From an uncultured Bryobacterales bacterium (GTDB lineage Bacteria > Acidobacteriota > Terriglobia > Bryobacterales > UBA6623), in assembly GCA_958295955.1 (NCBI GenBank), contig OY282420.1:4377626-4441625 (forward strand): DNA of 64,000 bases, read 5' to 3'. The notes beneath the pieces are model-generated. The model did not search any database. It was not told the DNA's origin and saw only the letters and a program-made list of their open reading frames with translations. Both the position numbers and the translations under genes were made by a program. Positions 52,017-60,535 of the stretch are shown in pieces (positions within the stretch are counted from its first letter, which is position 1; each line of letters starts with the position of its first letter).

Positions 52017-52733
52017 TTAAATTTTTATTGCATCCTTTTGTTTTTGAATGATTTGCTCGATACCGATCTCTGCAAGAGAAAGCAGCTCGGACAACTGCTC
52101 GCGCGAAAATGCGCGGCCTTCGGCGCAGGCCTGAATCTCGACGAATTCCCCGGCGGAGGTCATCGCGGCGTTCATATCGACATCCGCGCGCGAGTCTTCT
52201 TCATAGCAGAGGTCGAGCAGGGGCCGGCCTGCGACCACGCCGACGCTGACGGCGCCGAGGTATGCGCGCAGCGGAAGCTCCCGGATTGCCTTGTAATCGT
52301 GCAGTTGCTTGACCGCGGCCGCCATCGCGACCCAGCCGCCGGCTATGGACGCGGCGCGCGTGCCGCCGTCGGCCTGAATCACGTCGCAATCGACGTGAAC
52401 GGTGCGTTCTCCGAGCTTGTCGCGGTCAACGACGGCGCGCAGCGAGCGGCCGATGAGCCGTTGAATTTCCGCTGTGCGCCCCGAGGGGCGGCCGCGGTTC
52501 AACTCGCGCGGCGTGCGGGTGACGGTGGCGCGGGGGAGCATCGCGTACTCGGCCGTCACCCAACCGCGTCCGCTGCCGCGCATGAACGCGGGCGTGCCGT
52601 CCTCGACCGAAGCGGTGCAAATCACCTTGGTGTTGCCGATCTCGATCAGCGCGGAACCCTCGGCGGTAGGCATATAGTCCGGCGTGATCGTAATCGGGCG
52701 CATTCGGTCGGCGGAACGACCATCGATCCTCAT
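52017..52733 (-). CDS. rph: Ribonuclease PH
   Basis: 238 aa from the ATG giving MRIDGRSADRMRP, the usual RNase PH start; an ATG three codons earlier is possible. Motifs: GNTKVICTASVEDG, GRGWVTAEYAMLPRATVTR, GRSLRAVVD, VDCDVIQADGGTRAASI and LDLCYEEDSRADVDMN (metal Asp). It trims tRNA 3' ends phosphorolytically. It sits in the middle of a minus-strand run, 57 bp after the glycosidase-like gene, and precedes rdgB. Confidence 0.95.
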   Translation of the reverse strand: MRIDGRSADRMRPITITPDYMPTAEGSALIEIGNTKVICTASVEDGTPAFMRGSGRGWVTAEYAMLPRATVTRTPRELNRGRPSGRTAEIQRLIGRSLRAVVDRDKLGERTVHVDCDVIQADGGTRAASIAGGWVAMAAAVKQLHDYKAIRELPLRAYLGAVSVGVVAGRPLLDLCYEEDSRADVDMNAAMTSAGEFVEIQACAEGRAFSREQLSELLSLAEIGIEQIIQKQKDAIKI

Positions 52734-52790
52734 GCTGACCATTGTCGCTAACAATGTCGGCCGCCCGCGTAACTTTGCCGCGGGCTGCCG

Positions 52791-54023
52791 TCACCAGGCA
52801 TCGAGGCCGGACTCGAACAGGGTCTTCATGCAGTCGAGCAACGTGCTGCAGCTTCCGGGCGCGGCATGGATCGCGGGCGGCTGCCCCCGCCGGTCGTAAA
52901 GGCCGAATCCCCAGGCTGCGCCTCCCGACCGCGGCGCGTCGAACACTTGCCAAAGAACGATGTAGGGGCAACCCCAGTCGAGGGCGGCGGCCAGTGAAGC
53001 CCGCAGGCGCGGTTTCACGCCGCCCGTCGCCAGATGCTCGAAGCGGTCGCGTGAGTAGCCGAGTTCCCCGATCATCACGAAGCGGTCGTGGAATTGCCTG
53101 CGCCCCGCCGCGCTGACCGAGCCGCGCGCCGCTTCGCGGATGCGGTCGAGATCGCGCAGCAGGCGCTCGCCGGCCGCGGGCGGAGGGGTGTCGGGGTCTT
53201 GCGTTCGATACGGCGAATTCGTGGATTCATAGGATGAGTAGGAAACGAGGTTGAATTCGGTCTCGGGAAGGATGTGCGCAAGCGCGTTTACCCCCGGCCG
53301 GGGAGCCTTGCGGAAGATGCCGCCGTCCGCAACCAATTGCAGATTGACGAGCGAGACTTCCACCGCATGAAACAATTGCAGCGTCGCATTCGGGTGGCGC
53401 GCGCGGGCGGCTGCGACCGCTGCCTGGCGTGCCCCCAACCACGCGCGCAGGTTCGCCGCGGCAAGCTCGATGGAACCCGTATAGTTGGCGATATCGAGGA
53501 GCTTTTCGTCCGTCTCGTTGTTCGCCAGGATGACGGTCTTTTGCCGATCCCCATAGCGTGCGTAGAGCCATTCGGCGAGCGCGGCGATCTGTTCGCTGAC
53601 CAGCTTCTCTTCGCGTTCGGACCACGGACGCTGCAAGTTGATATCGTCCGGGCCGCCGCCGTAGTCCGCGCACGAATAGACGGTAAGAATTATGGTCTCG
53701 ATCGCGGGGTCGTCGAGGACGGCGCGGTAACGGGCGACCGTCGCGAGAATCCCGCCGGGCGTGAGGGACGCGGCTTCGCCGAAGCGGCGCTTGTCCATCA
53801 CCGGATGGACGTAATCGTAGCGGCAACCGAGGTAGAGACGAAAGACCCGCGAGCCCGCGGCGGTCGCGCGCCGGCGCGCCTGCGTCAGCAAGTCGCCGGG
53901 CCGATCGGAGACTCCCAGCCATTGATAAAAGCCGACTCTGCCGCCGTGCGTCAATTGCGCGCAAGCCGCGGCCGCCTGGCTCAAGGCGAAGACCGCCGCC
54001 ACAAGCCGAATCCGCCGCCTCAC
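52791..54023 (-). CDS. Secreted TIM-barrel-like protein of unknown function
   Basis: 410 aa from GTG 54023 (GTGA overlap with the upstream stop). Signal peptide (LVAAVFALSQAAAACAQ). Barrel-like blocks: GVSDRPGDLLTQARRRA, VFRLYLGCRYDY, TIILTVYSCADYGG, KTVILANNETDE, FVMIGELGYSRDRF and CPYIVLWQVFDAP. Candidate acid residues are E in ANNETDE and GELGY, which would suit a retaining glycosidase, but I cannot name a family. Coupled to the membrane protein upstream. Confidence 0.55.
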   Translation of the reverse strand: MRRRIRLVAAVFALSQAAAACAQLTHGGRVGFYQWLGVSDRPGDLLTQARRRATAAGSRVFRLYLGCRYDYVHPVMDKRRFGEAASLTPGGILATVARYRAVLDDPAIETIILTVYSCADYGGGPDDINLQRPWSEREEKLVSEQIAALAEWLYARYGDRQKTVILANNETDEKLLDIANYTGSIELAAANLRAWLGARQAAVAAARARHPNATLQLFHAVEVSLVNLQLVADGGIFRKAPRPGVNALAHILPETEFNLVSYSSYESTNSPYRTQDPDTPPPAAGERLLRDLDRIREAARGSVSAAGRRQFHDRFVMIGELGYSRDRFEHLATGGVKPRLRASLAAALDWGCPYIVLWQVFDAPRSGGAAWGFGLYDRRGQPPAIHAAPGSCSTLLDCMKTLFESGLDAW

Positions 54024-55513
54024 TGCTCCTGCACCTCGACCGAGTGGGGAAAGCTGCGCAATCCGCCGCTTTCGACGATCAATTCATGCCTCCCCGGAGC
54101 GAGCGTCTCAGGCAACTTGAAGTTGATCTGCGCGGCGCCGACATACAGCGCTGCGACCGGTTCCCCATCGACCCGTAAAAACGTGTTGCCCGCAAGAAAA
54201 CCGCTGCCGAAAATCGAAACGATGTCTCCCGCCTCGAACGGCGGAGGCGTCAGCTTGACGCCGTGGACGAGGCCGCCGGAGGCGATCGCGGGGAAGTCCC
54301 CCGCGTGCAGCGAGGCGGGCTGCGGCAGCACCGTCCGGAAGCGCTTGGGCGCGATCTCGATTTGCATTTCGCCGGACGCGCCCGCCTGCGGCGCGAACAC
54401 CGTATAACCCGCGGGGTCGGGGAACAACCGGCCGCCGCCGGACAAGAGTTCCCAGCCGGCGGCGAACGGAACGCGCACGAGAACGGCGTCCGCGCACGAC
54501 AGGTCGGCCCGGATCGAGAGCCCTCGGTCCGCGGTCCGAACGTGAAGAGACTCCGGACGGTCCGCCCACAACAGGTACTGCTCCAACGCTTCGCGGTCAT
54601 AGACGCCGCGTATCGCGGGCAGCTTCTCCCACAGCCGGCGCGAGACGATCGCCGCATCGCCGGGAACCGGTCCGCCGAGAGCGAATAGAGCGGAGCCGGC
54701 GGCGACCGGTTCCAGCAAGTCGGCGAAGCGCAGCCGATCCGGCGCCCACAGCACGGGCGCGCCCATGGCCCGCGCCCACAGAATCGCTTCCCCCGCCCGT
54801 TCGGCCGAAGATGCGGAAAACACCTTTTCGCTCGCGGCGGACAGCACCGGGTTCAGTCTGGTCCGGAGGTCGTCCGTACCGGCAACGCGAACGGACCCGT
54901 TCGCCGCCGGGGGTCGCGGCGTCGTCGTCATCGTTGCGGCGTATACAAGAGCAAAACTCAGCAAAGGCAAGGCAACCAAACGCCGAGCCTGCAACGGCCG
55001 ATACAGCAGCACGGCGGCGATAACGAGCAACTCGACAAAGGACGCGAGATCCCAGAGAGTCGCCGACCAGTCCCGAGCGCAGACCCAGGCGAGCGCCGCG
55101 ACGGCCGCCGCCAAAAAGCGCAGCGGCGCGGGCTTGCGGCGGAAGTTGTCGCAGGCAAGAGCGCAGACAGGGGCCAGCGACCAGAACAGCAACTCGTTCG
55201 CAGCGCCGCCTTGCATCAAGGCATGCATCCGCGACGGCGCCGCGCAGTAGGCTGCAACGGCCCAGGCCGCCGCGCCGCCGCCGGAGCGCAGCCTCCGCGC
55301 CGCCGCGCAGACCGCCGCGCAACCACCGGCATAGGCGGCGAGGCGAACCGCCGTTGCAGCAGACGCGAAATCCAGGCCGAGACCGTTATGAGCGGCGCAT
55401 AACAGCAACTGCAACAGCGGCGACGCAAACTCGAAAGGCCCGAACGCCCCGTAGCGCGCGAAGAACTCCGCCGACTGCAGCGCCAGTCGCGCCGGGTGGC
55501 TCAGCGGGATCAC
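54020..55513 (-). CDS. Polytopic membrane protein with Solibacter-type C-terminal domain
   Basis: 497 aa from GTG 55513 (GTGA overlap). The first roughly 200 residues contain several membrane helices (AAWAVAAYCAAPSRMHALM and FVELLVIAAVLLY regions). A soluble part without recognised family follows (about 210-390). The last about 90 residues (GDIVSIFGSGFLAG, VAALYVGAAQINFKLPETL, APGRHELIVESGG) match the pattern of the Solibacter C-terminal/IPT-like domain (TIGR03437). The helix region recalls GT-C glycosyltransferase-like proteins. Function unknown; its position between a methyltransferase and a glycosidase-like gene suggests glycan metabolism. Confidence 0.6.
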   Translation of the reverse strand: MIPLSHPARLALQSAEFFARYGAFGPFEFASPLLQLLLCAAHNGLGLDFASAATAVRLAAYAGGCAAVCAAARRLRSGGGAAAWAVAAYCAAPSRMHALMQGGAANELLFWSLAPVCALACDNFRRKPAPLRFLAAAVAALAWVCARDWSATLWDLASFVELLVIAAVLLYRPLQARRLVALPLLSFALVYAATMTTTPRPPAANGSVRVAGTDDLRTRLNPVLSAASEKVFSASSAERAGEAILWARAMGAPVLWAPDRLRFADLLEPVAAGSALFALGGPVPGDAAIVSRRLWEKLPAIRGVYDREALEQYLLWADRPESLHVRTADRGLSIRADLSCADAVLVRVPFAAGWELLSGGGRLFPDPAGYTVFAPQAGASGEMQIEIAPKRFRTVLPQPASLHAGDFPAIASGGLVHGVKLTPPPFEAGDIVSIFGSGFLAGNTFLRVDGEPVAALYVGAAQINFKLPETLAPGRHELIVESGGLRSFPHSVEVQEQ

Positions 55514-56913
55514 CGGGACGCAACCTGAATCCTGAGCGGGCCGATCTTGCGCCTCCCGAGCGCCATATAGAGATTGCAGGCGCCGGGCGGAACGGTGTCG
55601 GGCACGCCCAGATTCAACTCAAAAAGCCGTGGCAGCGGATCGATGCAAAAGGCGTCAACGTCCGCAATCGGATGACCGTCGATCGCCGCTCTGAAAGATG
55701 CGAGCAGTGCAGCAGCCGTTGCATAAGGAGCTTCCTCGATTTGAACCTTGATGACGCGGCTCTCGATGCTCAGCTTCGAAAGCAGATTGACCCCGTCGCA
55801 AAGATTGACGACGCGCGGCGTCGCCGGTCCTTCCGGGATGACCCGCAGCGCTCCGGCAACCTCCCGCGGCAGGTCCTCATGCAGCAACCGGACGGGCAGG
55901 ATGCCGGTGCGCGCGCCCGGAGGCAGATAGACGTTTACCTGCCAAGGCGCGTTCGGAAGCCTGCGGCCGATGAAGCTCGGCGCGGTGGGCGTTCCGTCGA
56001 TCTCGACGCGCAGGTTGTTGAGATCGGCGGCGGCGTTCAACCCCGGAACCCAAAGCGAGGCGGCGGCAAAGCGCCCCGCGCGGGGGATGACGCAATCGTC
56101 CGTGTAGCAGTTCGTCACGCGGGCGATACGCACGTCGGGCGCGGGGCCTTGCTCGCCGCCGCAAGGCTTGCGCATCGTCACCCATAAATACTGCGTGTCG
56201 AAGCCGTCCATCGCCGGCAGTTGCATGCCCGCGTCCGCGGCGAAAGCGGCTATCTCTTCGCCCGAGAAGCTGACGCCGCTCCAGGTATCGGGACGGTCGT
56301 CGAGAACGGCCGAACCCGCGGGCGCGCCGGAACGGGCCGACCAGCCAGCGATGGGTTCCGGGCGTGCGGCGCCGGCCCGCGGCAAGCCGTTGACCTGAAA
56401 CCGGAACACGCCGCCGGGCTTCAGAACGCGGCACGCCTCGCGCATGTACGACAGCACGATGGCGCGCTCGGGTATGTGCTGGAAAACGGCGTAGGAGTAG
56501 CAGAAATCGATCGACTCGGAAGCGAATTGGCGGAGATCCGATCCGTTGGACAACTCGACCCTGGCGCCGGCCGTTGCGGCGAGATTTTCGCGCGCGAGCG
56601 CGACCATCGTCGGCGAAACGTCAACCCCCGAAACGGCGCCGAACTCCGCGCTCAAGGGGCGCATCAGCCGCCCCGGACCGCAACCGATCTCCAAGGCCGA
56701 CGTCCGCGGCGCAAGCCGATACAATTCCGAGCGGATAGCGCTCAGGGCATCGCCGGCGGAGGCGAAAAATTCCTCGGGTTTCTGCTTCCTGCCCCCGAAC
56801 GCTACATAGTACGCAGCATCCTCTCGAGCGCGGCGTTCCCAGTCGTCCCGCATCCGCCGCTCTGTAGTTGACCGCAAGGGCGTCTGCGATTCCGAATTGT
56901 CCGCTAAAAACAC
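55510..56913 (-). CDS. SAM methyltransferase fused to an IPT-like C-terminal domain
   Basis: 467 aa. Residues about 60-180 are a class I methyltransferase: motif I ALEIGCGPGRLMRPL, GVDVSPTMVALAREN and SIDFCYSYAVFQHIPE with a typical downstream helix. No signal peptide. The C-terminal 190 residues are a beta-rich extension (NNLRVEIDGTPTAPSF, WQVNVYLPPGARTGILPVRL) that resembles the IPT/Solibacter C-terminal domain normally found on secreted proteins. The substrate may be a glycan or lipid carrier. First gene of the minus-strand operon ending at 48988. Confidence 0.7.
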   Translation of the reverse strand: MFLADNSESQTPLRSTTERRMRDDWERRAREDAAYYVAFGGRKQKPEEFFASAGDALSAIRSELYRLAPRTSALEIGCGPGRLMRPLSAEFGAVSGVDVSPTMVALARENLAATAGARVELSNGSDLRQFASESIDFCYSYAVFQHIPERAIVLSYMREACRVLKPGGVFRFQVNGLPRAGAARPEPIAGWSARSGAPAGSAVLDDRPDTWSGVSFSGEEIAAFAADAGMQLPAMDGFDTQYLWVTMRKPCGGEQGPAPDVRIARVTNCYTDDCVIPRAGRFAAASLWVPGLNAAADLNNLRVEIDGTPTAPSFIGRRLPNAPWQVNVYLPPGARTGILPVRLLHEDLPREVAGALRVIPEGPATPRVVNLCDGVNLLSKLSIESRVIKVQIEEAPYATAAALLASFRAAIDGHPIADVDAFCIDPLPRLFELNLGVPDTVPPGACNLYMALGRRKIGPLRIQVASR

Positions 56914-56999
56914 AAGCGCCCATCCTGCCCCAACACTCCAAAATATAGTAGGCTAATGCGAGATATCCTTTCTTTCAAGCTGCGTATGGTCTTGGACTG

Positions 57000-57638
57000 A
57001 TGTTTGCCGGGATGAATCTTCCCAACACGCTGACGCTGTCGCGCATATTTTTCGTGCCGGTTCTGCTGGCCGTGCTGTTGCGCAAGGGCAGCATCGAGGT
57101 CGATGCCGGTTGGGTCACTTTCACGCGCGAGTGGATTGCGCTGCTGATCTTTCTGACCGCCGCGCTCACCGACCTGCTCGACGGCTACCTCGCCCGGCGG
57201 CGGCGGCAAGTCACGACTTTGGGGAAACTGCTCGACCCGATCGCCGACAAGCTGCTCATCTCGGCGGCGTTTATTTCGCTCGTCGAGCTCGACCGCGTGC
57301 CGGCCTGGATGGTGGTGCTGATCGTCAGCCGCGAGTTCGCCGTTTCGGCGCTGCGTTACGTCGCTCTGACCGAAGGGATCGTCATCGCCGCCGGCGACCT
57401 GGGCAAAACGAAGATGATGGCGCAGGTTCTGGCGGTTTCGCTGCTGTTGATGGCGCCTTACTCGCCGCTGATCGATGGCTTGGCGTACATCGCCCTGTGG
57501 CTGGTGGTGCTGGTGACGATCTGGTCGATGGTGGATTATTTCCGCAATTTCTGGAAGCGCTCGGACGCGCCGGTCAAGCCGGAATCCGAGGGCCTGCCGG
57601 CAATGGAAAAAAACCTTCGCCGCAGCGAACGGCAGTAA
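57000..57638 (+). CDS. pgsA: CDP-diacylglycerol-glycerol-3-phosphate 3-phosphatidyltransferase
   Basis: 212 aa. NLPNTLTLSRIFFVPVLL begins the family; the CDP-alcohol phosphotransferase signature DGYLARRRRQVTTLGKLLD continues PIAD (DGxxAR...G...D...D). About five membrane helices. Makes phosphatidylglycerol phosphate. A second ATG at 57012 (MNLPNT) is an alternative start. TATGGT lies 9 nt before the first ATG. Divergent from the methyltransferase operon; converges with btuD. Confidence 0.92.
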   Translation: MFAGMNLPNTLTLSRIFFVPVLLAVLLRKGSIEVDAGWVTFTREWIALLIFLTAALTDLLDGYLARRRRQVTTLGKLLDPIADKLLISAAFISLVELDRVPAWMVVLIVSREFAVSALRYVALTEGIVIAAGDLGKTKMMAQVLAVSLLLMAPYSPLIDGLAYIALWLVVLVTIWSMVDYFRNFWKRSDAPVKPESEGLPAMEKNLRRSERQ

Positions 57639-57649
57639 TACAAGGCGCG

Positions 57650-57670
57650 GTCGCAGCATCCCGCTGCGAC
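57650..57670. terminator. Bidirectional stem-loop between pgsA and btuD
   Basis: GTCGCAGC (57650-57657) pairs perfectly with GCTGCGAC (57663-57670) around ATCCC. It fills the gap between two converging stops. No T-tract is present, so it may act as a weak terminator or as an RNA 3'-end stabiliser. Confidence 0.45.
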
Positions 57671-58450
57671 TTACCGGCCGCCGCGCCGCTCGAAGCGCAG
57701 CACGGTATCGTTCCCGGCGGCCGCGAATTCCGTTTTCACGCGGAACACCCGCTCCAGCAAGTCCGCGGTCAATGTCTCGCGCGGCTTGCCCGCGGCGTCG
57801 AGCCGGCCGCGGCTGAGAACGTAAACGAAATCGGCAACGCGCAGCACGCTGTTCAAATCGTGCAGGGCCAAGACGACGGCGCGTCCTGCGGCGGCAATCT
57901 CGCCGCAGAGATCGAGCAGCGACAAGGCATGGTCGATATCGAGATTCGCGGTCGGCTCGTCCAGCAACAAGTATTCTGATTCCGCCGCCAAGCCCCGCGC
58001 CAGCATGACGCGCTGCTTTTCTCCGCCGGACAATTCGTTCAGCCAACGGTCGACGAGATGCCCGGTGTCGGTGATATGCAAAGCGGCCTCGATTGCCTCG
58101 CGGTCCCGGTCGGTTTCGGCCTCGAAACGCCTCCGATGGCAATAGCGCCCCATGCCGACGCATTCGCGGACCGTGAAGGCGACGTCGGGCGCAGCATCTT
58201 GCGGAATGTAGGTTACGCGCCGGCCCAAGTCCCGCCGCGTGAAAGCGTCGAGATCTTTGCCGCCGAGCATGGCGCGGCCGGCCGCCGGCTTCAACAGCCC
58301 GGCAAGCAGTCTGAGAGCGGTCGACTTGCCGGCGCCGTTGGGGCCGACGACCGCGGTCGCCCGGCCGCTCTCGATACGCATATCCAGGTTCTCGACGATC
58401 CGTTTGCCGCCGATTGCATAAGCCGCCGCGGACAGTTCGAGAACGCTCAT
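57671..58450 (-). CDS. btuD: Cobalamin ABC transporter ATP-binding protein
   Basis: 259 aa from ATG 58450, overlapping the permease stop as ATGA. Walker A GPNGAGKST, Q-loop YIPQDAAPD, signature LSGGEKQRVMLARGL, Walker B YLLLDEPTANLD and the switch His in LALHDLN. Belongs to the FecE/BtuD group that powers uptake of iron chelates, heme or B12. The B12 assignment rests on the cobalamin riboswitch ahead of the operon. Confidence 0.88.
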   Translation of the reverse strand: MSVLELSAAAYAIGGKRIVENLDMRIESGRATAVVGPNGAGKSTALRLLAGLLKPAAGRAMLGGKDLDAFTRRDLGRRVTYIPQDAAPDVAFTVRECVGMGRYCHRRRFEAETDRDREAIEAALHITDTGHLVDRWLNELSGGEKQRVMLARGLAAESEYLLLDEPTANLDIDHALSLLDLCGEIAAAGRAVVLALHDLNSVLRVADFVYVLSRGRLDAAGKPRETLTADLLERVFRVKTEFAAAGNDTVLRFERRGGR

Positions 58451-59490
58451 GCCGCCCCCAACTCCCGCCGGCGGGCATGCAGCAGCCAAAGGAAAAACGG
58501 GGCTCCTATAGCCGCGGTAACGACGCCCAAGCGAATCTCCATCGGTGCGTAGATCGTTCGCGCCAAAATGTCGCAGCCGATTAAAAAAACCGCTCCGGTC
58601 AACATGGAAGCCGGCAACAGGATGCGATGAGACGGCCCCAGGATCAAGCGCACGATGTGCGGAACGACCAAGCCGACAAAGGCCAGAATGCCGCTGACCG
58701 CCACGGATGCGGCAGTCAGCAGAGCAGCCGCGGCCAAGACGCTCAGCTTGAGGGTTTGCACGTCAACGCCCAACGATGCGGAGACTTCCTCGCCCGTCAG
58801 CATGAGGTCGAGATCGCGCGCGAACCAGATCGTCAAAGCGCCGCCGACGATGGTGAAGGGCAGCACGATCCAGACGTGAACCCACGAGCGGCTGTCCAGT
58901 CCGCCCATCATCCAATACAGTATTTCCGCGGCGACTTGCCAATCGACGAAGTTCATCGAAATCAGCAGCGAGCTCAGCGCCGTTAGAAACGAGCCGACGG
59001 CGATGCCCGCCAGCAGCAGCGCGGCGATCGGCGTGCGGCCGGACCGCGTCGCCAGAGAGTAAACGCCGAGGAGCGTCAGCAGAGCGGCAACGAACGAGCA
59101 CAGCGGCAGCCACAACGCCGACTGCGCAACCAGCCCTGTGACAAAGGCAATCACCGCGCCCAGGCCGGCGCCGGCGCTGACGCCCACGACGCTCGGTTCG
59201 GCCAGCGGGTTGCGGAACAGCCCCTGCATCGCGGCGCCGGCCGCGGCCAGCGAGGCGCCGGACAGCGCCGCCACCAGAACGCGCGGCAGCCGGATTGTCC
59301 ACACGATGACGTCGTCGGCTTCGCTGACGCCTTCTCCGGCAAGCGAGAAAAGATGCATGCCCAGGACGCGCAATGCCGTTTCCCACGAGAGCGCGGTCGA
59401 GCCGATGAGGATGCCCGCCGCGGCGGCAATGCCGAGCAGCGCCGCGGCCGGCGCAAAATAGACCGCAGGTCGGACCCTGGCTCTCAACAT
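58447..59490 (-). CDS. btuC: Cobalamin ABC transporter permease
   Basis: 347 aa, about ten membrane helices, FecCD/BtuC family. Landmarks: GAMQGLFRNPLAEPSVVGVS (written AAMQGLFRNPLAEP here), GLVVPHIVRLILGPSHR (coupling region with the ATPase) and the C-terminal EIRLGVVTAAIGAPFFLWLL. It follows btuF by 24 bp and overlaps btuD. Confidence 0.9.
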   Translation of the reverse strand: MLRARVRPAVYFAPAAALLGIAAAAGILIGSTALSWETALRVLGMHLFSLAGEGVSEADDVIVWTIRLPRVLVAALSGASLAAAGAAMQGLFRNPLAEPSVVGVSAGAGLGAVIAFVTGLVAQSALWLPLCSFVAALLTLLGVYSLATRSGRTPIAALLLAGIAVGSFLTALSSLLISMNFVDWQVAAEILYWMMGGLDSRSWVHVWIVLPFTIVGGALTIWFARDLDLMLTGEEVSASLGVDVQTLKLSVLAAAALLTAASVAVSGILAFVGLVVPHIVRLILGPSHRILLPASMLTGAVFLIGCDILARTIYAPMEIRLGVVTAAIGAPFFLWLLHARRRELGAA

Positions 59491-59514
59491 GCCCGGCCTC
59501 GTTCCGGGAGCGAT

Positions 59515-60498
59515 CTACCGCGGGCCATAGAGCGCCTCTGCAATGGCCTGCATCAAGTGGACAATATGCTGCGACGTGGTCCCGTAGTGGCGGTCTTCGA
59601 CGACCAGAATGCGCCCGTTCCGGCCGGCGGCGGTGACCGCGACCGCGGGATCGGCCGCCAGCCTTGCCTTGACTTCAGCCGGGTCGCCGCCTCCCGCTCC
59701 GGTAACGATCCAGTCGGGATTCCAAACCGCGATCTGCTCGCCGCCGACTTTGCCCCACTCGCCCAATCCCTGCTCGCTGCCGACGTTGACTGCGCCCAGC
59801 TTCGTCACGATATCCTCGAACAACGAGTCTTTGCCGTAGCTGGATGAGAAACCGGACAGCGCCAGAACGCGGGGCGGGGAATGCCGCCCGCCGGGGGGGC
59901 GCCTGGCCGCGGCGGCCTCGACCGCGGCCTTGAACTCGGCGGCCGCGGCGGCCGCGGCTTGCGGCTCGCCGGTCAGGTCGCCGATGCGCAGCAGGCCGTT
60001 CTCGATCTCTGCAAGCGAGCGGAAAACGGTGCGCATGGCATACGTCGGGATGCCGGCCTTGCGCGCGAGATCGGTGAAGTCGGCCCGCGAAATGTTCGAG
60101 ACCAGCAACAGGTCGGGTTGCAGGCGGATTGCCTGCTCGGCATCGCGGAGCGCCGGTATGCCGTGCCGCCGGACCAAGCGGACGACGTTGCTGTACTGCG
60201 GGCGGTCGGCGTAGATGCTCACTGCGGCTATGCGTTCGGCGGGAACGACGGCAAACAGCAGGTGGTCGGTCGGCAGCGATTGCGAGGCGATGCGGACCGG
60301 GGCTTGGGGGAGCGTGAGGTCAAAGCCGTGAAAGTCAGTGAAGGTTCGCGGAAACCCGGCGCCGGAGGGCGCAGGTCCGCCCTGTCCGTCCGGCGCGCCG
60401 CTGAAGCGGAAAACGCCGCCGCCGTCTCCCACCCAGAAGACGAGCGCCGCGGCGGCCGCCGCCGAGGCCGTCGCGAGCAGCCGGCCGCGGCCGGTCAT
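59515..60498 (-). CDS. btuF: Periplasmic cobalamin-binding protein of ABC importer
   Basis: 327 aa from ATG 60498; the longer frame upstream overlaps the btuB stop region. The N-terminus has an uncleaved-looking hydrophobic anchor (LLATASAAAAAALVFWVG) with no lipobox. The class III binding-protein fold shows PVRIASQSLPTDHLLFAVVP, QPDLLLVSNISRADF and GGEQIAVWNPDWIVTG, typical of BtuF/FhuD-like proteins. It delivers the ligand to BtuCD. It is 37 bp after btuB. Confidence 0.87.
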   Translation of the reverse strand: MTGRGRLLATASAAAAAALVFWVGDGGGVFRFSGAPDGQGGPAPSGAGFPRTFTDFHGFDLTLPQAPVRIASQSLPTDHLLFAVVPAERIAAVSIYADRPQYSNVVRLVRRHGIPALRDAEQAIRLQPDLLLVSNISRADFTDLARKAGIPTYAMRTVFRSLAEIENGLLRIGDLTGEPQAAAAAAAEFKAAVEAAAARRPPGGRHSPPRVLALSGFSSSYGKDSLFEDIVTKLGAVNVGSEQGLGEWGKVGGEQIAVWNPDWIVTGAGGGDPAEVKARLAADPAVAVTAAGRNGRILVVEDRHYGTTSQHIVHLMQAIAEALYGPR

Positions 60499-60535
60499 CG
60501 CGGCGCCCCCGCGTCCGCGCCTGTCCGTTCGTTGA

